Both the position numbers and the translations under genes were made by a program. Positions 1-8,903 of a DNA stretch of 29,430 bases are shown in pieces; position 1 is the stretch's first letter; each line of letters opens with the position of its first letter. The notes beneath the pieces are model-generated. The model searched no databases and was not told the origin of the DNA. It worked only from the letters and a program-made list of their open reading frames with translations. This DNA is from Bacillota bacterium (GTDB lineage: Bacteria > Bacillota > Clostridia > Acetivibrionales > DSM-1351): positions 1 through 29,430 of the forward strand of contig JAEZUC010000006.1 of the NCBI GenBank assembly GCA_023443515.1, written 5' to 3'.

Positions 1-104
1 GCTTCTTCTACGCTTTCCAGCATTGCATTCAACGCCTTATCAGAGTCTTTCTTTGAAAGGCCTGACTTCTCTGCCATTTTGTCTACTAATTCAGATTTAT
101 TCAT
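1..104 (-). CDS. hup: HU-type DNA-binding protein, N-terminal part (cut by window edge)
   Basis: Only the first 34 residues or so are visible. They begin MNKSELVDKMAEKSGLSKKD, the typical first helices of the bacterial HU/IHF family (histone-like, nucleoid-associated, dimeric DNA-bending protein). The ATG at 102-104 is preceded by a strong Shine-Dalgarno (GGGAGGAAT in 110-119). The gene lies 36 bases downstream of mazG on the same strand, so the two are probably co-transcribed; mazG-hup adjacency is common in Firmicutes. The DNA-binding beta arms lie outside the window. Confidence 0.88.
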   Translation of the reverse strand, partial: MNKSELVDKMAEKSGLSKKDSDKALNAMLESVEE

Positions 105-140
105 TAGTAATTCCTCCCATTTGGTTACTACACTATGATT

Positions 141-935
141 TTATCCATTTTCCCCACATTTATTCATTTTAGCCTCATTCCACAGGGCATCCATCTCTGA
201 CAAGGTCATATCATTTAAATTTTTTCCGAGTTCTGCTGCTTTTTTCTCTATATACTCAAATCTTTTTATAAATTTATTGGTAGATTGGGTTAGCGACAAT
301 TCAGGATGGACTTTACAAAAACGTGATAAATTTACTACTGAGAAAAATACATCGCCCATTTCTTCTTCTATACCGAGCTTATTTGAATTTTTCACTTCCT
401 GCTCCAATTCATCTATTTCTTCCCTGATTTTAGTAAAAACGTCAGATGTATTATCCCAATCAAATCCCACTTGCGCCGCCTTTTGCTGAACTTTGTAGCT
501 TCTCATGAGTGCAGGCAGATTTTTAGGCACATCCTGAAGTACTGAGGCTTGGTTCATCAAACCCTTTTCCTTTTTCTTTATTTCCTCCCAATTCTCAAGA
601 ACCTGGTCAGAGGTATCTGCCTTTACATTCCCAAATACGTGAGGGTGACGGTGAATAAGCTTGTCACAAATTCCGTTTATCACATCCTCCATGGTAAAAT
701 CTTCGTTCTCCGTTGCTATAACCGCATGAAAGACAACTTGGAGAAGAACGTCTCCAAGTTCTTCAACCATCTTATTTTTATCGTTTAAATCAACTGCTTC
801 AAGGTACTCATAGGTTTCCTCTATAAAATACCTCTTTAAACTCTCATAGGTCTGCTCACGATCCCACGGACAACCGTTCTCGCTTCGCAGAGTTTTCATA
901 ATGTCTATTAATCTGTCCAATTTACCTTCATTCAT
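141..935 (-). CDS. mazG: MazG nucleoside triphosphate pyrophosphohydrolase
   Basis: MazG hydrolyses nucleoside triphosphates to NMP and pyrophosphate and is thought to clean the nucleotide pool. The 264-residue product matches the usual two-repeat MazG length (about 263). Repeat 1 has the start CPWDREQT and the acidic metal-binding series EETYEYLEAV...EELGDVLLQVVFH. Repeat 2 has EEIDELEQE...EEMGDVFFSVVNLSRF. I chose the ATG at 933-935 because TTGGAG sits eight bases upstream and the protein then starts at the family position (MNEGKLDRL). An in-frame ATG at 969-971 would add 12 residues and has only a weak AAGGA. It lies between an ssb-like gene and hup. The gap of 122 bases to ssb shows no clear terminator. 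Confidence 0.93.
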   Translation of the reverse strand: MNEGKLDRLIDIMKTLRSENGCPWDREQTYESLKRYFIEETYEYLEAVDLNDKNKMVEELGDVLLQVVFHAVIATENEDFTMEDVINGICDKLIHRHPHVFGNVKADTSDQVLENWEEIKKKEKGLMNQASVLQDVPKNLPALMRSYKVQQKAAQVGFDWDNTSDVFTKIREEIDELEQEVKNSNKLGIEEEMGDVFFSVVNLSRFCKVHPELSLTQSTNKFIKRFEYIEKKAAELGKNLNDMTLSEMDALWNEAKMNKCGENG

Positions 936-1057
936 ATTAATTCTCCAATTGCCTGTATATGGCGAATGCATATTTTCCTTTTCTTGTTATTATACTACAT
1001 TTTCAGCATTATAACCACGACAGGTTTAAAATGAAAACTAATAAATGTTTAATTATT

Positions 1058-1429
1058 CTAAAGAGCTGCTTCTTCCAAATCTTCAATTTCCGGTTCATCA
1101 AACTCCCTTTGCTTGGCATCGGCAAAAAACACCCTATCTGCAACAACCTCCGTAACATAGTGTCTGTTTTTTTCATCATCTTCCCAAACCCTGGTATGTA
1201 TGCTTCCCTGGAGGGCTACTCGGTGCCCCTTTGAAAAGTACTTGCTTGCAAACTCTGCGGTTTTTCCCCATGTAACAACCGGTATAAAATCTGCGGTTCT
1301 ATCCTTTGTTGCCTTTCTTGGATCCCGCTCCACAGCCAGGGTAAATGATCCAACTGCCCGCATTTTTTGGGTTGTGTACCTAAGATCAACATCTTTTGTT
1401 AACCTTCCTACAAGACTGACATTATTCAT
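1058..1429 (-). CDS. Single-stranded DNA-binding protein, short paralogue
   Basis: The protein opens MNNVSLVGRLTKDVDLRYT and continues with FTLAVER and DFIPVVTWGKTAEFASKYFSKG, the OB-fold core of bacterial SSB proteins (about residues 1-105). It is only 123 residues. The long disordered tail of standard SSB (about 160-180 residues) is missing, and the end is acidic (EPEIEDLEEAAL) rather than the DDDIPF tip that recruits partners. It is therefore probably an accessory SSB paralogue, not the essential one normally found between rpsF and rpsR. The start is firm: AGGAGG at 1438-1443 precedes the ATG. A perfect 18-base palindrome lies just upstream (1446-1463). Confidence 0.85.
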   Translation of the reverse strand: MNNVSLVGRLTKDVDLRYTTQKMRAVGSFTLAVERDPRKATKDRTADFIPVVTWGKTAEFASKYFSKGHRVALQGSIHTRVWEDDEKNRHYVTEVVADRVFFADAKQREFDEPEIEDLEEAAL

Positions 1430-1445
1430 AAAAAAATCCTCCTAC

Positions 1446-1463
1446 GTTCCTTTATAAAGGAAC
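1446..1463. repeat. Perfect 18-bp palindrome upstream of the ssb-like gene
   Basis: GTTCCTTTATAAAGGAAC is fully self-complementary and ends 16 bases before the ssb start, next to the Shine-Dalgarno. On the minus strand it overlaps a possible -10 (TTATAA) that lies 17 bases after TTGCTG. It could be an operator or an mRNA hairpin. It is not the usual Firmicute LexA box, whose half sites point the other way (GAAC...GTTC). Confidence 0.5.
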
Positions 1464-1678
1464 TAATTTTATTACAGCAACCATTTCCAACGCTGCTATA
1501 TACATGAAATGCCGGACTTGTGAAAATAAGGTTGACATGTTCAAAGCTGTACTGATGAAATATTTAGAAACGAAAATCAAAGAATGGTACTTAAAATTGA
1601 TAAAAAAGAAAGTTTTTAGAAAATTTAACTTACTAAAGAAATTATATATATAACAATATTTCCTGTCAACTGTTAATT

Positions 1679-1708
1679 ATAAAAGGGAGGATTATAATAA
1701 TCCCCCCT
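1679..1708 (-). terminator. Intrinsic terminator after spoVT
   Basis: AGGGAGGATTA pairs with TAATCCCCCCT (one mismatch), and on the minus strand the hairpin is followed by TTTTATAATT. It sits about 50 bases past the spoVT stop. The rest of the 1464-1760 gap is A+T-rich and shows no gene. Confidence 0.6.
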
Positions 1709-1760
1709 GAAATAAAACAAACCCATTATATTTAACAAAAATAACCTATTTACCTATACA

Positions 1761-2315
1761 CTATTGTTCCATTTGTTTTCCTAAAAATCCTGCTGCTGAT
1801 TGTGCAAGCTTTGCTTCAACTTCACCCATTCTTACATTTGCATCGGTAGAAAGCATAATCACCGCTCCTATCGGATCACCCTCTGAAATGATTGGCGAAA
1901 CAACCTGGGAGGCATATTTTCTTTCACCATTTTCTTCTGCCAAAATTGAAATTGATTTTTCTTCAGGAGATTTTATAAGTAGTGTAGTTTTCTCCTCTAT
2001 AGTTTTCTCAACATCAGAGCTGAGTTGTTTTTCAAGAAATTCCTTTTTTGACGCACCGGATACTGCAATTACCGTGTCTCTGTCAGTAATACATGTAATG
2101 TGTCCGCTGGTCTTATGCAGTGACTCTGCATACTGTGTAGCAAAGTCGCTGAGTTCTCCAATAGGAGAATATTTCTTTAAAATAACCTCCCCTTCCTTAT
2201 CGGTAAATATTTCCAGAGGATCTCCCTCTCTAATTCTCAAGGTTCTTCTTATTTCTTTTGGTATTACAACTCTTCCTAAATCGTCTATACGTCTAACTAT
2301 CCCAGTTGCTTTCAA
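1761..2315 (-). CDS. spoVT: Stage V sporulation regulator SpoVT
   Basis: A transcription factor acting in the forespore late in sporulation. The N-terminal swapped-hairpin AbrB domain spans residues 1-50 (MKATGIVRRIDDLGRVVIPK, EGDPLEIF, ILKKYSP). The C-terminal GAF-like domain (about 55-180) ends VEAKLAQSAAGFLGKQMEQ. The 184-residue length is close to the family norm of about 178. The start codon is TTG at 2313-2315, not ATG; AGGAGG at 2325-2330 lies nine bases upstream and supports it. It sits between the foldase and the ssb/mazG genes, matching the mfd-spoVT-mazG order of Bacillus. SpoVT genes are usually sigma-G dependent, but I could not identify a convincing sigma-G promoter here. Confidence 0.95.
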   Translation of the reverse strand: MKATGIVRRIDDLGRVVIPKEIRRTLRIREGDPLEIFTDKEGEVILKKYSPIGELSDFATQYAESLHKTSGHITCITDRDTVIAVSGASKKEFLEKQLSSDVEKTIEEKTTLLIKSPEEKSISILAEENGERKYASQVVSPIISEGDPIGAVIMLSTDANVRMGEVEAKLAQSAAGFLGKQMEQ

Positions 2316-2430
2316 AGTATATTACCTCCTTAATAGGTTATTTTAGTCTTATTATTGTTTTGTTGTTGATTTTTTATACATAATTGGTAGCACAATTAGA
2401 TACCAACCATTTTCTAGATATATTTTAAGA

Positions 2431-2479
2431 ATTAAAAAGGGACTTTATGCACAATTATTCGTTGTGCACACAGTCCCTT
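2431..2479 (-). terminator. Strong intrinsic terminator after the foldase gene
   Basis: AAGGGACT (2437-2444) pairs with AGTCCCTT (2472-2479), and a nested stem TGCACAA/TTGTGCA caps it. On the minus strand the hairpin runs into TTTTTAATTCTT. It lies 36 bases after the foldase stop. Confidence 0.9.
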
Positions 2480-2514
2480 GTGTGTTTTTATGAAAGTAGT
2501 GTATGGTAGTTTAA

Positions 2515-3606
2515 TTATTTGTACAGGGTTTTGTCAATTTTTGCTAAAGCATCTTCATCTTTTTTAAGCGGGAATTCTTTCTTCCAGCTGTCCAATTTCT
2601 TTGTTAAGAATTCATCGTTAAATCTGTTATTCAGGATTGTTGACTTTATTTTTTCTTTTACATCATCAAACTTTGTTTCTTCTCTTTTTTCAAACCTCAT
2701 AACATGATATCCGTATGAAGTTTCAACTACACCGGTATCTCCTGCCTTGCGGTTTGCAAATGCCCATTCTTCAAACTGGGACACCATTTCACCCTTACCA
2801 AAGGTATAGACACCTTTATTGTTTACAGTTCCGTCTTGACCCTTATCGTCAGAGTTCTTTTCTGCCAGGGCTTGCATGTCAGCACCTTCCTGTATTTGCT
2901 TCAGAAGGTTGTCCGCCTTTTCCTTAGCTTCCTTCTTCTTACCCTCAGTAAAGGCTGCACCTGTTTGTAAATCTTGTGTTGCAACGAGTATGTGTGTAAC
3001 AGTTACTTTATCGTAATCAGCTTTATGCTCATCATATTGCTTCTTAATTTCTTCGTCTGTTATTTTAACTTTATTTCTTTCACTTTCAATGTATTTCTGT
3101 GACAAAACAAGTTCTTTATAAACTTCTTTGTAATCATTCAGAGATACACCATAATCATTTTTTAACTGTTTTTCGGCTTCTGCTCTGCTTCCGCCGGCAT
3201 TCTGAATTCTTTGATCGATAGCTGATTCAATATTATCCAAGTCTGCTTTTTCAAGCTTGATACCGGCTTCTTTTGCCTTAATTAGCTGAATTTTGATTTC
3301 TTGGATACTATCGAGTGTAGATTTCTTGATCTGTTCTTTTGCAGTACTTCCTTGGTATTTCTGATTCCAATCAAACTGTGCAGGATCTTGACTTTGTGTA
3401 CTTTGAAGGAATGAATTCATGTTGAACTTTGACAACACCAGATATTCCTGCTTTGTAATACTTAATTCCCCTACTTTTCCAACATCTCCTGAAGACATAC
3501 TAAAAATAACGACTACAGCTATTACCGCAACTACCAGTATAGCCGCAATAATTCCTATAATCAGCCCTTTTGATGTCTTTTTCACTTTAGCGTTTTCGTT
3601 TTCCAA
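2515..3606 (-). CDS. Membrane-anchored PpiC-type peptidyl-prolyl isomerase (PrsA-like foldase)
   Basis: An extracytoplasmic folding factor for exported proteins. Residues 1-13 are polar with lysines, and 14-37 form one hydrophobic anchor (LIIGIIAAILVVAVIAVVVIF). No Cys follows, so unlike Bacillus PrsA this is not a lipoprotein. A SurA-like helical region follows (about 45-190). The parvulin domain is at about 198-310: VTHILVAT, a FAEKN-like ALAEKNSDD, and GELPTFGKGxM-like VYTFGKGEMVSQFEEWAF...SYGYHVMRFEKRE. A C-terminal helix ends the 363-residue protein. The start is TTG at 3604-3606 behind GGGGAGAG. It lies directly downstream of mfd, as in many clostridia, and ends at a strong terminator. 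Confidence 0.92.
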   Translation of the reverse strand: MENENAKVKKTSKGLIIGIIAAILVVAVIAVVVIFSMSSGDVGKVGELSITKQEYLVLSKFNMNSFLQSTQSQDPAQFDWNQKYQGSTAKEQIKKSTLDSIQEIKIQLIKAKEAGIKLEKADLDNIESAIDQRIQNAGGSRAEAEKQLKNDYGVSLNDYKEVYKELVLSQKYIESERNKVKITDEEIKKQYDEHKADYDKVTVTHILVATQDLQTGAAFTEGKKKEAKEKADNLLKQIQEGADMQALAEKNSDDKGQDGTVNNKGVYTFGKGEMVSQFEEWAFANRKAGDTGVVETSYGYHVMRFEKREETKFDDVKEKIKSTILNNRFNDEFLTKKLDSWKKEFPLKKDEDALAKIDKTLYK

Positions 3607-3690
3607 AGGTAATCTCTCCCCATATTTTTATTCAAAACCTAATTTGTAACCTGAATTTTACAAATTGCTTTCGATTATAATTATATTCAA

Positions 3691-6600
3691 TTATACATTA
3701 GACTGCAATTTAATAATGTATTGTAACAAAATCTTAATATTTGCCAAATTTTCTCTGCTGGATAAATCTATTAATTTAAATGACAAATAAGGGTTACTAC
3801 TGGCATTAAGCATAATCCTTCTAGGGTACTTATCCATAAGCATTCCCAGATATTGCGACACTATTGAAGCGGATTTACGCAACGCAAACAATATCATATC
3901 GTCCTTTTGTGAAATGCCGACAAATCCGCAGTCCACAGCAAGAGCTTTGATATACGCAATATCCATAAGATTTTCGACTTCTTCCGGAATGTCTCCGTAT
4001 CTGTCTATTAATTCATCTCTTAAATCAATCACATCATTTTCATTTTGTATTGCGGCAATTTTCTTGTACATTTCAATTTTTTGCTCTTCTGAACTTATAT
4101 ATTCATCATCAATATATGCATTCACATTCAAGTCGACTGCCATTTCCTCATCAGTAGTGCGTACTTCCTTGCCACTCAGCTCCTGTACCGCTTCATCCAG
4201 CAACTTGCAGTACATCTCATAACCAACTGTTTCCAGATGGCCATGTTGCTCCGGCCCCAGCAGATTTCCAGCTCCTCTTATTTCAAGGTCACGCATGGCT
4301 ATTCTGAAGCCTGAACCGAATTCAGTAAATTCTTTTATAGCCTGAAGTCTTTTTTCAGCCACCTCCGACAAAACCTTGTCCTTTTTATAAGTGATGTAGG
4401 CATATGCAAGCCTGTTTGATCTTCCAACCCTTCCTCTTATCTGATAAAGCTGAGATAAACCCATTCTATCTGCATCTTCTACAATAATAGTATTAACATT
4501 TGGCATATCCAGTCCCGACTCAATAATAGTTGTACATACAAGTACGTCATACTCCCCGTTTATAAAGCCGTACATTACATCTTCAAGTTCCTTTTCGTTC
4601 ATTTGTCCGTGGGCAACCGCAACTCTGGCTTCAGGAATCATTGTCCTGATTTCCTGTGCTTTTAAATCAATCCCTCTGACTCTGTTGTACATATAGAAAA
4701 CCTGACCGTTTCTTGCCATTTCACGGATTATGCCATCGCGTATAAGCTCCATATTATATTCCATAACGTAGGTCTGAACCGGGTATCTTTCTTCCGGCGG
4801 GTCCTCCAGAACACTGATATCCCTTATTCCAACCAGTGACATGTGAAGTGTTCTCGGGATTGGAGTAGCTGTCAATGTCAGTACGTCAACATTCGGCTTT
4901 AGTGTTTTAAGCTTTTCTTTGTGGGTTACTCCAAAGCGCTGCTCCTCATCAACCACCAGAAGCCCAAGGTCCTTAAATTCAATATCCTTTTGCAGAAGTC
5001 TGTGTGTGCCTATAAGTATATCCGTGTTTCCTGCTTTAACTGATTTAACAATTTTCTTCTGTTCTGCAGGAGTCCTGAATCTACTCATGACATCAACGGT
5101 CACCGGGAAGTCGCTCATCCTTTTCTTAAAGTTTTCGTAAAGCTGCTGGGCAAGAATAGTGGTCGGAGCAAGGTATGCTACCTGTTTTCCATCCATAACA
5201 GACTTAAATACAGCTCTTATAGCGACTTCCGTTTTGCCGTAGCCCACATCTCCACAGAGGAGTCTGTCCATCAACCTTTCGGACTCCATATCCTTTTTTA
5301 TTTCATCAATACACTTGAGCTGGTCATCGGTTTCCTGATAAGGGAACAGCTCTTCAAACTGTCTTTGCCACACGGTATCCTCACTAAAAGCATGACCTTT
5401 TGCAGACTGCCTTTGAGCATACAACTTTATAAGTTCCGCGGCAAGCTGCTGCAGGGATTCCTTTACACGGCTTTTTGTTTTAGCCCACTCAGTTCCTCCA
5501 AGCTTATTGACCTTTGGTGATTTTCCTTCAGATCCAATATATTTTTGGAGCAAATCCAGCTGGTTAGTGGGAATGTAAAGGAAATCCCCCTCCTGATACC
5601 TGATTTTAAGATAATCTCTTTTAACTTCACCTACACTGAGTTTTTCTATACCTATATATTGGCCAATCCCATGAGCCTGATGTACAACAAAATCACCCAC
5701 GTTAAGGTCAGAAAATGCCTTTATTTTGTTGCCTGCTCTCTTGGCCTTTGCCTTTTTAATTCTTTTATCCTGTCCGAAAACCTCAATATCACTTATTACA
5801 ACAAAAGCCGCCGTAGGATATTCAAACCCTTTTTGAAGACTCCCGTGAGTTACAACAACCTCTCCGTTCTGTAATCTATACTCAGGATTATCTTTGTAAC
5901 TGGACGAAATCTCATTTGTTGCAAGGGTTTCAACTAATCTGTGGCCTCGTCCACTCGGACCTGAAAGAACTATAATCTTATATTCTTTCTTCCTAAGCTG
6001 CCCTATATCATCTACAAGTAAATCTACATGATTTTGGTAAGAATTCCCCGACTTGCAAGGTATTGATATCTGATTATAGGGCCTAATCAGTGAATTATTG
6101 GAGGAAATAGCAGATAACGTTACTGTTCGCAAATTTAAAATACGATCTATTATTGAGTCTATAGAAAACGCCCATTCCGCACCTTTAGGCAGAATACCGC
6201 CCTTCTCCAGAAGACTCTTTGCAAGTTCTTCATGTTCCAACTGTACATTTTCAATTCTCTGAGTTATTCTCAGGGTTTCATCCAGTACAATTATTGATTC
6301 ACGCTCAATATAGTCTATTACAGAAGCAGGAGTTTCTAAAATATACGGAAGGTATCTGTCAATTCCGGGAAAATAATGGTGTTCAATAAGGTTATCTGTA
6401 TCTTCCTCAACACGTTTTGATATATTTTTAGCACCTTCATTGTTGTCCTTCTGCTTTAATTTTTTAACATAATCCGCCAAGTCCTTTTTAATCTTTGAGA
6501 TTATTGCTTCCTTTGAGATTTCCTTGTAAACGACATCTCTCGCAGGAGCTATTCTACACTCGTCAATTGAGTTTGTAGATCTCTGTGTTGTTTCGTCATA

Positions 6601-7215
6601 GTACCTGATAGAATCAACTTCGGTATCAAAAAGCTCAATACGCACAGGGTGTTCGGTGTTTACCGAAAAAATATCTATAATTCCTCCGCGGACAGCAAAC
6701 TGGGCTTTGCCCTCGACAGTTTCAACTCTTTCATAGCCGTACAAAACAAGCTTTGAGACTAGCTCATCAAGGTCTATTTGTAAACCTACTGAGAAGTCTA
6801 TTACTCCTCCTCTGAAGAGTTCAACAGGTGAGATCATCTGTATAAGTGCTTCGGCAGACATTACAACCACCCTATAGTTTCCCTCTAAGCACCTCAAAAG
6901 TGTTTTTGTCCTCTGATATATAATATCATTGCTTCTTGCTTCAACATTATATAACATAGTCTCTTTAGGAGGGTAATACAGCACATCTTCCCCCAGAAAA
7001 AAGGAAAAATCCTCATACGCTCTTCTAGCTTGCATCTCATTGTATGTTACGTACAGTCCTCTTTTTTGCAAATGAGTACACAAGGAATATATCATGTGCA
7101 CCTTTTGTGAATCTGAAGGCCCTATAACCGATACAGGCCCCTTTCCCTCTCGCACATTTGTTAAAAGGGTATTATATTCATCTATTTTTAAGAGAGGATC
7201 TGTAAAAAAGTTCAT
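3691..7215 (-). CDS. mfd: Transcription-repair coupling factor Mfd
   Basis: Mfd is an ATP-driven translocase that removes RNA polymerase stalled at DNA lesions and recruits UvrA. The 1174 residues match the family. UvrB-like N-terminal modules cover about 25-350. The RNA-polymerase-interacting domain is at about 500-570 (NVGDFVVHQAHGIGQYIGIE). The RecG-like motor follows: Walker A GDVGYGKT at 655-662, DEEQ at 756-759, LTATPIPRT, and the helicase C region with the TRG motif (GNLLGPEQHGH). The C-terminal D7 domain completes it. The start is ATG with GGAGG 9 bases upstream. It begins 21 bases after the pth stop, so the two are almost certainly one transcript. Confidence 0.98.
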   Translation of the reverse strand: MNFFTDPLLKIDEYNTLLTNVREGKGPVSVIGPSDSQKVHMIYSLCTHLQKRGLYVTYNEMQARRAYEDFSFFLGEDVLYYPPKETMLYNVEARSNDIIYQRTKTLLRCLEGNYRVVVMSAEALIQMISPVELFRGGVIDFSVGLQIDLDELVSKLVLYGYERVETVEGKAQFAVRGGIIDIFSVNTEHPVRIELFDTEVDSIRYYDETTQRSTNSIDECRIAPARDVVYKEISKEAIISKIKKDLADYVKKLKQKDNNEGAKNISKRVEEDTDNLIEHHYFPGIDRYLPYILETPASVIDYIERESIIVLDETLRITQRIENVQLEHEELAKSLLEKGGILPKGAEWAFSIDSIIDRILNLRTVTLSAISSNNSLIRPYNQISIPCKSGNSYQNHVDLLVDDIGQLRKKEYKIIVLSGPSGRGHRLVETLATNEISSSYKDNPEYRLQNGEVVVTHGSLQKGFEYPTAAFVVISDIEVFGQDKRIKKAKAKRAGNKIKAFSDLNVGDFVVHQAHGIGQYIGIEKLSVGEVKRDYLKIRYQEGDFLYIPTNQLDLLQKYIGSEGKSPKVNKLGGTEWAKTKSRVKESLQQLAAELIKLYAQRQSAKGHAFSEDTVWQRQFEELFPYQETDDQLKCIDEIKKDMESERLMDRLLCGDVGYGKTEVAIRAVFKSVMDGKQVAYLAPTTILAQQLYENFKKRMSDFPVTVDVMSRFRTPAEQKKIVKSVKAGNTDILIGTHRLLQKDIEFKDLGLLVVDEEQRFGVTHKEKLKTLKPNVDVLTLTATPIPRTLHMSLVGIRDISVLEDPPEERYPVQTYVMEYNMELIRDGIIREMARNGQVFYMYNRVRGIDLKAQEIRTMIPEARVAVAHGQMNEKELEDVMYGFINGEYDVLVCTTIIESGLDMPNVNTIIVEDADRMGLSQLYQIRGRVGRSNRLAYAYITYKKDKVLSEVAEKRLQAIKEFTEFGSGFRIAMRDLEIRGAGNLLGPEQHGHLETVGYEMYCKLLDEAVQELSGKEVRTTDEEMAVDLNVNAYIDDEYISSEEQKIEMYKKIAAIQNENDVIDLRDELIDRYGDIPEEVENLMDIAYIKALAVDCGFVGISQKDDMILFALRKSASIVSQYLGMLMDKYPRRIMLNASSNPYLSFKLIDLSSRENLANIKILLQYIIKLQSNV

Positions 7216-7236
7216 TCCTGCAACCTCCGGCTGTTT

Positions 7237-7806
7237 TTATTTATTAAAGTTGTTCATTGCCTTTTCCGGCCCGCTTTGTGCTATCATTATAGCCGCCTGT
7301 GCAGCTTTTTCAATACTTTGGTCAATTACCTGTCTATCCTCTTTGGAAAATTTACTCAGGACATAATCAGCCAGATCCCATTTTTCCGGTGCTCTGCCGA
7401 TACCGATTCTCACTCTGGGAAATATGTCATCCTGTAGCTGATATATTATAGACTTCATGCCGTTGTGGGTGCCGGAACTGCCTTTTGGTCTTACTCTTAT
7501 TTTGCCCGGTTCAAGATCAATGTCATCATATATCACTATTAGCCTTTGGATGGGAAGCTTGTACCATTCAACTATTTCCCTGACACTTTCCCCGCTAAGG
7601 TTCATAAAAGTCTGAGGCTTTACCAAAATGGTTCTGACCCCATCTATCTCACCTTCTCCGTATAACGCCTTAAAACCGATTTTGGAGAGTTTTATATTAT
7701 ACTTGGCTGAAATATAGTCTATGGTATCAAAACCAACGTTATGCCTTGTATTTTCAAATTTTGTGCCGGGATTGCCAAGTCCCACAAAAAGATATACATC
7801 TCCCAT
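7237..7806 (-). CDS. pth: Peptidyl-tRNA hydrolase
   Basis: Cleaves peptidyl-tRNA released by stalled ribosomes so that tRNA can be reused. The family signatures are all present: FVGLGNPGTKFENTRHNVGF with the catalytic His (H23 in TRHNVG), KPQTFMNLSG, VIYDDIDL and GTHNGMKSI. The 189-residue length is normal. AGGAGG eight bases before the ATG confirms the start. It lies between the prs terminator and mfd, in the same order as Bacillus (prs-ctc-pth-fin-mfd), but ctc and fin are absent here. The prs terminator lies only about 45 bases upstream, so pth-mfd must use a promoter in that short gap or rely on read-through. Confidence 0.97.
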   Translation of the reverse strand: MGDVYLFVGLGNPGTKFENTRHNVGFDTIDYISAKYNIKLSKIGFKALYGEGEIDGVRTILVKPQTFMNLSGESVREIVEWYKLPIQRLIVIYDDIDLEPGKIRVRPKGSSGTHNGMKSIIYQLQDDIFPRVRIGIGRAPEKWDLADYVLSKFSKEDRQVIDQSIEKAAQAAIMIAQSGPEKAMNNFNK

Positions 7807-7847
7807 CTGTGCCGCCTCCTGTCATTTGCATACAATATAATCATGCC

Positions 7848-7878
7848 TAAAAGGGCGGTTCCCAATAAGAACCGCCCC
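7848..7878 (-). terminator. Intrinsic terminator after prs
   Basis: GGGCGGTTC (7853-7861) pairs perfectly with GAACCGCCC (7869-7877) around a 7-base loop. On the minus strand it is followed by TTTTAGG, and A residues precede it. It separates prs from pth. Confidence 0.88.
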
Positions 7879-7904
7879 AAAAAATCAAATTTTGTATATA
7901 TAGA

Positions 7905-8864
7905 TTATATCTGAGTAAACAATGTACTGATTGATATATCTCCATATATTCTCTCTATAGCCTCAGCAAATACTCCGGCTACAGACAAGGACTTAATCTT
8001 GTCAATTTTCTTTTCTTCGCTTAGTGTTATAGTATTTAATGTAACCAACTCTTTTATTGCTGATTCACTAATCCTCTGAATAGCAGGACCTGAAAGTACG
8101 CCATGTGTGCAACTTGCGTATACTTCCTTTGCACCTGCCTCTATCAAGGCATTTGCTCCATTGACAATTGTTCCTCCGGTGTCAATCATGTCATCAACAA
8201 GGATTACTTTTTTGTTTCTTATGTCACCTATTATATTCATTACCTCTGAAACATTTGCTTTTGGACGTCTCTTATCTATTATAGCCAGCGGGCAGTCCAG
8301 TCTTTCAGCAACTTTTCTGGATCTGGTAACACTGCCTACGTCTGGTGAAACCACTACAACATCCTCCAGACTTTCAAATTTTTCCTTGAAATATTCAGCA
8401 ATAATAGGTAGACCCAAAAGATGATCCACAGGTATATCAAAAAATCCCTGTATCTGTGGAGCGTGCAAATCCATAGTTAGTATTCTGTCTGCTCCGGCTA
8501 TTGTTAAAAGATTTGCAACAAGTTTGGCGGAAATAGGATCTCTTGCCCTTGCCTTTCTATCCTGTCTGGCATACCCAAAGTACGGAATAACTGCTGTAAT
8601 TCTGCCTGCTGAAGCTCTTTTTACCGCGTCAATCATAACCAAAAGCTCCATAAGATTGTCATTTATCGGCTGACAAGTGGATTGAATGATAAACACATCT
8701 GAACCTCTTACTACTTCACCGATATTAACAGCTGTTTCTCCGTCACTAAACCTTCCAACGTTCGCAATACCTACGGGTATTCCAATTTTCTCAGCTATTT
8801 CTTCAGCCAAAGGCTTATTGGAATTACCTGTAAATATTTTAATATCCTTTCCGTGCAGATTCAT
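7905..8864 (-). CDS. prs: Ribose-phosphate pyrophosphokinase (PRPP synthetase)
   Basis: Makes PRPP from ribose 5-phosphate and ATP, the entry metabolite for purine, pyrimidine, histidine and NAD synthesis. The 319-residue class I enzyme shows NVGRFSDGE, the ATP-binding YFGYARQDRK, the metal/ATP site DLHAPQIQGFF, and the PRPP loop VILVDDMIDTGGTI. The ATG is preceded by AAGGAG. It follows the glmU-like gene by 39 bases in the classic glmU-prs pair. PRPP is also the effector of PurR encoded upstream. Confidence 0.98.
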   Translation of the reverse strand: MNLHGKDIKIFTGNSNKPLAEEIAEKIGIPVGIANVGRFSDGETAVNIGEVVRGSDVFIIQSTCQPINDNLMELLVMIDAVKRASAGRITAVIPYFGYARQDRKARARDPISAKLVANLLTIAGADRILTMDLHAPQIQGFFDIPVDHLLGLPIIAEYFKEKFESLEDVVVVSPDVGSVTRSRKVAERLDCPLAIIDKRRPKANVSEVMNIIGDIRNKKVILVDDMIDTGGTIVNGANALIEAGAKEVYASCTHGVLSGPAIQRISESAIKELVTLNTITLSEEKKIDKIKSLSVAGVFAEAIERIYGDISISTLFTQI

Positions 8865-8903
8865 TTCAATTCTCCTTTTTATTACATTTATATTGTTGTG
8901 TGT

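Noticed and set aside
1531..1575. Perfect TTGACA on the plus strand in the ssb upstream gap
   Set aside because: No -10 at suitable spacing and no plus-strand gene follows.
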